A stretch of 64,000 bases of DNA from Gilliamella sp. Pra-s52 (GTDB lineage: Bacteria; Pseudomonadota; Gammaproteobacteria; Enterobacterales; Orbaceae): positions 1 to 64,000 of the forward strand of contig NZ_WTEY01000012.1 in the NCBI RefSeq assembly GCF_009795805.1, in the 5' to 3' direction. Below the pieces are notes generated by a model. That model ran no database searches. It was not told the DNA's origin and was given only the letters and a program-made list of their open reading frames with translations. Within the stretch, counting starts at the first letter, position 1, and each line of letters begins with the position of its first letter. This document shows positions 60,480-64,000 of the stretch, in pieces. Both the position numbers and the translations under genes were made by a program.

Positions 60480-61469
60480 ATGCAGGGTTCTGTAACAGAG
60501 TTTTTAAAACCTCACCTAGTTGATGTTGTTCAATACAGCCAAACACATGCCAAAGTGACTTTAGAGCCACTTGAGCGTGGTTTTGGTCATACTTTAGGTA
60601 ATGCACTACGCCGCATTTTATTATCATCTATGCCGGGATATGCAGTAACCGAAGTTGAAATTGACGGTGTTCTGCATGAGTACAGTACTAAAGAAGGCGT
60701 TCAAGAAGATGTACTTGATATTTTGCTTAATTTGAAAAAATTAGCAGTGCGTGTACATACTAAAGATGATGTTATGCTGACTTTAAACAAATCAGGTATT
60801 GGTGCAGTGACTGCGTCTGATATCACTCATGATGGTGATGTTGAGATTGTTAATCCTGATTTAGTAATTTGTCATCTTACTGATGCAAATGCTTCAATTA
60901 GTATGCGTATTCGTGTACAACGAGGACGTGGTTATGTCCCTGCTTCTGCTCGCGTTAAGTCAGAAGATGAAGAACGACCAATTGGTCGTCTGTTAGTTGA
61001 TGCATGTTATAGTCCTGTAGAACGCATTGCATATTCTGTTGATGCGGCTCGTGTGGAACAACGTACAGATTTAGATAAACTTGTTATCGATATGGAAACC
61101 AATGGTACTATCGATCCTGAAGAGTCTATTCGTCGTGCATCAACTATTTTGGCTGAACAACTTGAAGCTTTCGTTGATTTACGTGATGTACGTCAACCAG
61201 AAGTGAAAGAAGATAAACCGGAATTTGATCCAATTCTATTACGTCCAGTAGATGATTTGGAATTAACTGTTCGGTCTGCTAATTGCTTAAAAGCAGAAGC
61301 AGTTCATTATATTGGTGATTTAGTACAACGTACTGAAGTTGAGTTACTTAAAACCCCTAATCTTGGTAAGAAATCACTTACTGAAATTAAGGACGTGCTC
61401 GCATCTCGTGGTTTATCTTTAGGCATGCGTCTTGAGAACTGGCCACCAGCAAGTATTGTTGAAGACTAA
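60480..61469 (+). CDS. rpoA: RNA polymerase alpha subunit
   Basis: 329 residues: an N-terminal dimerisation domain with [22 protein letters not shown], a linker around 235-250 and a C-terminal domain ([44 protein letters not shown]) that contacts UP elements and activators. Same length as E. coli alpha. Confidence 0.99.
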   Translation: MQGSVTEFLKPHLVDVVQYSQTHAKVTLEPLERGFGHTLGNALRRILLSSMPGYAVTEVEIDGVLHEYSTKEGVQEDVLDILLNLKKLAVRVHTKDDVMLTLNKSGIGAVTASDITHDGDVEIVNPDLVICHLTDANASISMRIRVQRGRGYVPASARVKSEDEERPIGRLLVDACYSPVERIAYSVDAARVEQRTDLDKLVIDMETNGTIDPEESIRRASTILAEQLEAFVDLRDVRQPEVKEDKPEFDPILLRPVDDLELTVRSANCLKAEAVHYIGDLVQRTEVELLKTPNLGKKSLTEIKDVLASRGLSLGMRLENWPPASIVED

Positions 61470-61498
61470 GATAAAATTTATATAAGAAGGATAAAGTT

Positions 61499-61885
61499 AT
61501 GCGCCATCGTAAAAGTGGTCGTCAACTGAACCGAAATAGCAGCCATCGTCAAGCAATGTTTCGTAACATGACTAGTTCACTTGTTGAACATGAAATCATC
61601 AAAACTACATTGCCTAAAGCAAAAGAGTTGCGTCGTGTTGTTGAACCGTTAATTACGCTAGCCAAAAGCGATAGCGTAGCTAATCGCCGTCTGGCTTTTG
61701 CTCGTATCCGTGATAAAGATACAGTTAAAAAATTATTTTCAGATTTAGGTCCACGTTTTGCTACCCGTCCTGGCGGTTATGTACGCATTTTAAAATGTGG
61801 TTTCCGTGATGGAGATAATGCTCCAATGGCTTATATCGAATTAGTTGATCGCCCTGCAGTAGAAGCAGAAGCAGCAGCTGAATAG
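61499..61885 (+). CDS. rplQ: 50S ribosomal protein L17
   Basis: 128 residues ([50 protein letters not shown]). Last gene of the alpha operon, followed by a strong terminator 20 bases on. Confidence 0.98.
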   Translation: MRHRKSGRQLNRNSSHRQAMFRNMTSSLVEHEIIKTTLPKAKELRRVVEPLITLAKSDSVANRRLAFARIRDKDTVKKLFSDLGPRFATRPGGYVRILKCGFRDGDNAPMAYIELVDRPAVEAEAAAE

Positions 61886-61904
61886 TTTTAAATCATTGTG
61901 CATC

Positions 61905-61929
61905 AAAACCGGCTTTATGCCGGTTTTTT
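61905..61929 (+). terminator. Alpha operon terminator
   Basis: AAAACCGGC (61905-61913) and GCCGGTTTT (61921-region; exact arm 61919-61927) pair around TTTAT, followed by further T residues. A textbook rho-independent terminator. Confidence 0.93.
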
Positions 61930-62076
61930 ATTGTCTACTTTATTTTTATTAGCTTTAATATCAAATTGATAACTTACTTAAATTGGGTATCAATCATCAA
62001 TTCTGTATTATCTTGATAATGCCTATCATTAAAAAGTCATTAAATGGCAATGCTGATTGTCACCATACAACTGCTA

Positions 62077-62280
62077 TTAATAATGAGGTGGTGGTGTTTC
62101 TTCAGATAAGCTAGCAATATTTGATGGCTGTGTTGCTTGTAGTTTTTGTGATAATAACGCTAATTGTTCTTTTAGCTTACTTACATCTGCTTGTAAATTG
62201 GTTACCATTTGATTAAGCTCTTCAATGGTGATTTCTTGAAAAGCCACTTTGGTCTCAAGTAATTCTAATTGTTGGTTCAT
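62077..62280 (-). CDS. slyX: SlyX family protein
   Basis: A 67-residue, mostly coiled-coil protein ([33 protein letters not shown]) ending in the family tail PPPHY. Function is unknown. In E. coli it lies near slyD; here radC lies between them. It converges with the alpha operon. Confidence 0.92.
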   Translation of the reverse strand: MNQQLELLETKVAFQEITIEELNQMVTNLQADVSKLKEQLALLSQKLQATQPSNIASLSEETPPPHY

Positions 62281-62334
62281 AAAATAGATTCATATATAGA
62301 TTAGTTAATTAAGCTACATTGTAAGTAAAAACCA

Positions 62335-63006
62335 CTACGAAATCCATCCACGCTCAGCAAAAGAGACATATTCACCTTTGCCGATAACAATATGATCTAT
62401 AACTCGAATATCAACCAATTCACAAACTTCTTCTATTTTTTGAGTAAGATGGCGATCTGCTTGACTCGGTTCTGCTATGCCTGAAGGGTGATTATGCGCT
62501 AAAATTAATGCGGCTGCATTATGTTGTAGTGCGCGTCTGGCAACTTCACGCGGGTGGACTTCTACACAATTATAGGTGCCAATAAACATCTCTTCCGACG
62601 AAATAACATGATGTTGGTTATCTAAAAAAATCACCATAAAAATTTCACGATCTTTATTGGCTAAACGACTAGCTAAATAATGATGTGTTACTGATGGTGA
62701 AGAAAGCGAATTTTCGTGCGTCATTTTTACTTTCAAATAACGAGATGAAAGTTCAACAACAGCTTTTAACTGTGTATACTTAGCGGTACCTAAGCCATGT
62801 TTTTGGCAAAAGTCATGATGACTTGCATTAATTAAATTATACAAAGAACCAAAATCATTTAATAAACGTTGTGACAACTCCAAAACAGGCAAATCACGTG
62901 TACCTGTTCGTAAAAATAGTGCCAAGAGTTCAGCGTCACTTAATGCTTCAACACCAAATTTTAATAACTTTTCACGCGGCATTAATTGGGGATATTGCAA
63001 AGGCAT
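62335..63006 (-). CDS. radC: RadC/YicR family JAB-domain protein
   Basis: 223 residues with an N-terminal helix-hairpin-helix-like region (GVEALSDAELLALFLRTGT) and a C-terminal JAMM metal site (EVHPREVARRAL, AHNHPSG, SQADRHLTQKI). Despite the name, a DNA-repair role is not established. This chromosomal form sits with housekeeping genes rather than in a mobile element. Confidence 0.93.
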   Translation of the reverse strand: MPLQYPQLMPREKLLKFGVEALSDAELLALFLRTGTRDLPVLELSQRLLNDFGSLYNLINASHHDFCQKHGLGTAKYTQLKAVVELSSRYLKVKMTHENSLSSPSVTHHYLASRLANKDREIFMVIFLDNQHHVISSEEMFIGTYNCVEVHPREVARRALQHNAAALILAHNHPSGIAEPSQADRHLTQKIEEVCELVDIRVIDHIVIGKGEYVSFAERGWIS

Positions 63007-63133
63007 TGTACTTTTATTTAGTGATTAAAAGTAAATTATGAATGAATGACTAATTGAATAAACTCGAAAAAGAAAATATTCGGCGCTATTTCACAAAAAA
63101 ACAAACCGTTTTACACAATTTTACAAAAAAAGA

Positions 63134-63155
63134 AAAAGCGCTATAAAGCGCTTTT
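63134..63155 (-). terminator. slyD terminator
   Basis: AAAAGCGC (63134-63141) and GCGCTTTT (63148-63155) form an 8-pair stem. Read on the minus strand it is followed by a run of T residues, as expected after slyD. Confidence 0.85.
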
Positions 63156-63176
63156 AAATATCGATTAGCGATAGAA

Positions 63177-63749
63177 CTAGTGACAACCACATCCACCATG
63201 ACCGCCGCCACAACAACCATGATCTTCATCGTCTTCTTCATGATCATGACCGCCACAACCGCAACCGCCGTGCCCATGATCGTGTCCGTGAGCACCATGA
63301 ATATGACCGTGTGCGATTTCTTCTTCTGTTGCTTCACGAATTGCTAAAACTTCAACATTAAATTGTAAATCTTGGCCGGCTAACATATGATTACCATCGA
63401 TAGTTACGGTATCGCCATCAATAGCGGTAATTTCAACAGGTAAAGAACCTTGATCAGTATCAGCAAAAAAGCGCATACCGACTTCTAGTTCATCAACACC
63501 CACAAACACATCACGCGGAACATTTTGTACAAGCGCATCATTAAAGTCACCATAAGCGTTAATGATTTCGACATCAAATTTATCGCCAACTTGATGGCCT
63601 TCTAATGCATTTTCGAGATCTTGTAATAAGTTACCTGCACCTTGTAAATATTTAAGTGGTGCAGTAGCTGTAGCTTCATCAACTAACACGCCATCTTTAG
63701 TGCGTACTTGGTATGCCAAACTAACCACGGTATTTTTTGCTATTTTCAT
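63177..63749 (-). CDS. slyD: FKBP-type peptidyl-prolyl isomerase and metallochaperone SlyD
   Basis: 190 residues: a split FKBP domain (VVSLAYQVRTKDG, about 1-70 and 125-145) with an inserted-flap chaperone domain (about 75-125), then a metal-binding tail rich in His, Cys and Gly (AHGHDHGHGGCGCGGHDHEE, ending GGHGGCGCH). SlyD isomerises proline bonds and delivers nickel for hydrogenase maturation. GGAGAAAA precedes the ATG. Another open frame over the tail is a by-product of the repeat-rich codons. Confidence 0.95.
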   Translation of the reverse strand: MKIAKNTVVSLAYQVRTKDGVLVDEATATAPLKYLQGAGNLLQDLENALEGHQVGDKFDVEIINAYGDFNDALVQNVPRDVFVGVDELEVGMRFFADTDQGSLPVEITAIDGDTVTIDGNHMLAGQDLQFNVEVLAIREATEEEIAHGHIHGAHGHDHGHGGCGCGGHDHEEDDEDHGCCGGGHGGCGCH

Positions 63750-63896
63750 TTTTTCTCCAACAGACTTGTATTGAGCAAATTACTTTAGATTTTAGCGGAA
63801 AAAAGGAGTTATGTATTCTAAATTTTCTATTTAATTGAAAACTAACAAAAGAATAACATAACATAGGAAGATAATAATTTGTTATTAACTATCATT

Positions 63897-63932
63897 AAAA
63901 AAGGCATCAAGATAACCATTGATGCCTTTTTT
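63897..63932. terminator. Terminator following fabI
   Basis: AAAAAAGGCATCAA (63897-63910) and TTGATGCCTTTTTT (63919-63932) form a 14-pair stem around an 8-base loop. On the minus strand it ends fabI; the symmetric A and T runs would let it work in both directions. Confidence 0.92.
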
Positions 63933-63950
63933 TAGTGTTAGGAATCAATC

Positions 63951-64000
63951 TTATTTAAGTTCTAACTCATTCATCGCCGCAATGCTAAATCCACCATCGA
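63951..64000 (-). CDS. fabI: Enoyl-[acyl-carrier-protein] reductase FabI, C-terminal fragment at the window edge
   Basis: The minus-strand frame ending in TAA at 63953-63951 reads DGGFSIAAMNELELK, identical to the C-terminus of E. coli FabI as I recall it. FabI reduces trans-2-enoyl-ACP with NADH in the last step of fatty-acid elongation and is the triclosan target. Only the last 15 codons are in the window. Confidence 0.88.
   Translation of the reverse strand, partial: DGGFSIAAMNELELK

Noticed and set aside
63086-63337. Minus-strand frame with Met/Val-rich translation over the slyD tail
   Set aside because: It is the shifted frame of the His/Gly-rich SlyD codons and extends past the slyD terminator.

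Overview
The window is a low-G+C gammaproteobacterial chromosome segment. Gene content and order (iscRSUA-hscBA-fdx, S10-spc-alpha ribosomal operons, slt-trpR-rob, gntX/comF-nfuA, slyX-slyD) are enterobacterial-like, but A+T-rich codon use, loss of iscX and rearranged synteny suggest Orbaceae (Gilliamella or a relative). That placement is an inference from composition and synteny, not a search result.

Left part (1-26390): a type VI secretion system (T6SS). A partial vgrG runs off the left edge on the minus strand. After a 616-base A+T-rich gap, one plus-strand series follows: tssB, tssC, tssK, tssL, an OmpA-domain membrane protein with IcmF-like topology, hcp, clpV, vgrG, a VRR-NUC-type nuclease effector, a DUF3396-type immunity gene, a decayed copy of that immunity gene's 5' end, a PAAR gene, an unrecognised two-helix membrane protein, tssM, tssA, tssF, tssG, tssJ and tssE. 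All 13 core Tss components are present and intact. The sheath (TssBC), tube (Hcp), spike (VgrG, PAAR), baseplate (TssA, E, F, G, K), membrane complex (TssJ, L, M plus the OmpA protein) and sheath-recycling ATPase (ClpV) would assemble one machine. The vgrG-effector-immunity-remnant block is its variable cargo cassette.

Middle (26391-42400): housekeeping genes in mixed orientation: suhB, copA, an exported FAD oxidoreductase, tilS, metC, an Sfp-type phosphopantetheinyl transferase, a tyrosine phosphatase, pepB, ppiA, comF/gntX, nfuA, rob, trpR and slt. Two convergent pairs are separated by strong bidirectional terminators.

Iron-sulphur region (42400-47771): iscR-iscS-iscU-iscA-hscB-hscA-fdx. 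A near-consensus type 1 IscR site overlaps the -35 box of iscR, so the operon is probably autorepressed by holo-IscR. iscX is missing, and pepB lies about 11 kb upstream instead of at the operon's end. nfuA, another Fe-S carrier, lies about 4 kb upstream.

Ribosomal region (47772-61930): S10 operon (rpsJ to rpsQ) with an attenuator leader, spc operon (rplN to rpmJ, including secY) and alpha operon (rpsM to rplQ, including rpoA) with the S4 pseudoknot leader. Each boundary carries a promoter and a terminator or hairpin. The right edge holds slyX, radC, slyD and the last 15 codons of fabI, all on the minus strand.

No tRNA, rRNA, CRISPR array or insertion sequence was seen. The most unusual material is in the T6SS: the OmpA/IcmF-like hybrid, the unrecognised 376-residue membrane protein, the Asn/Asp-rich VgrG insert, and the nuclease/immunity cassette with its fossil immunity copy.
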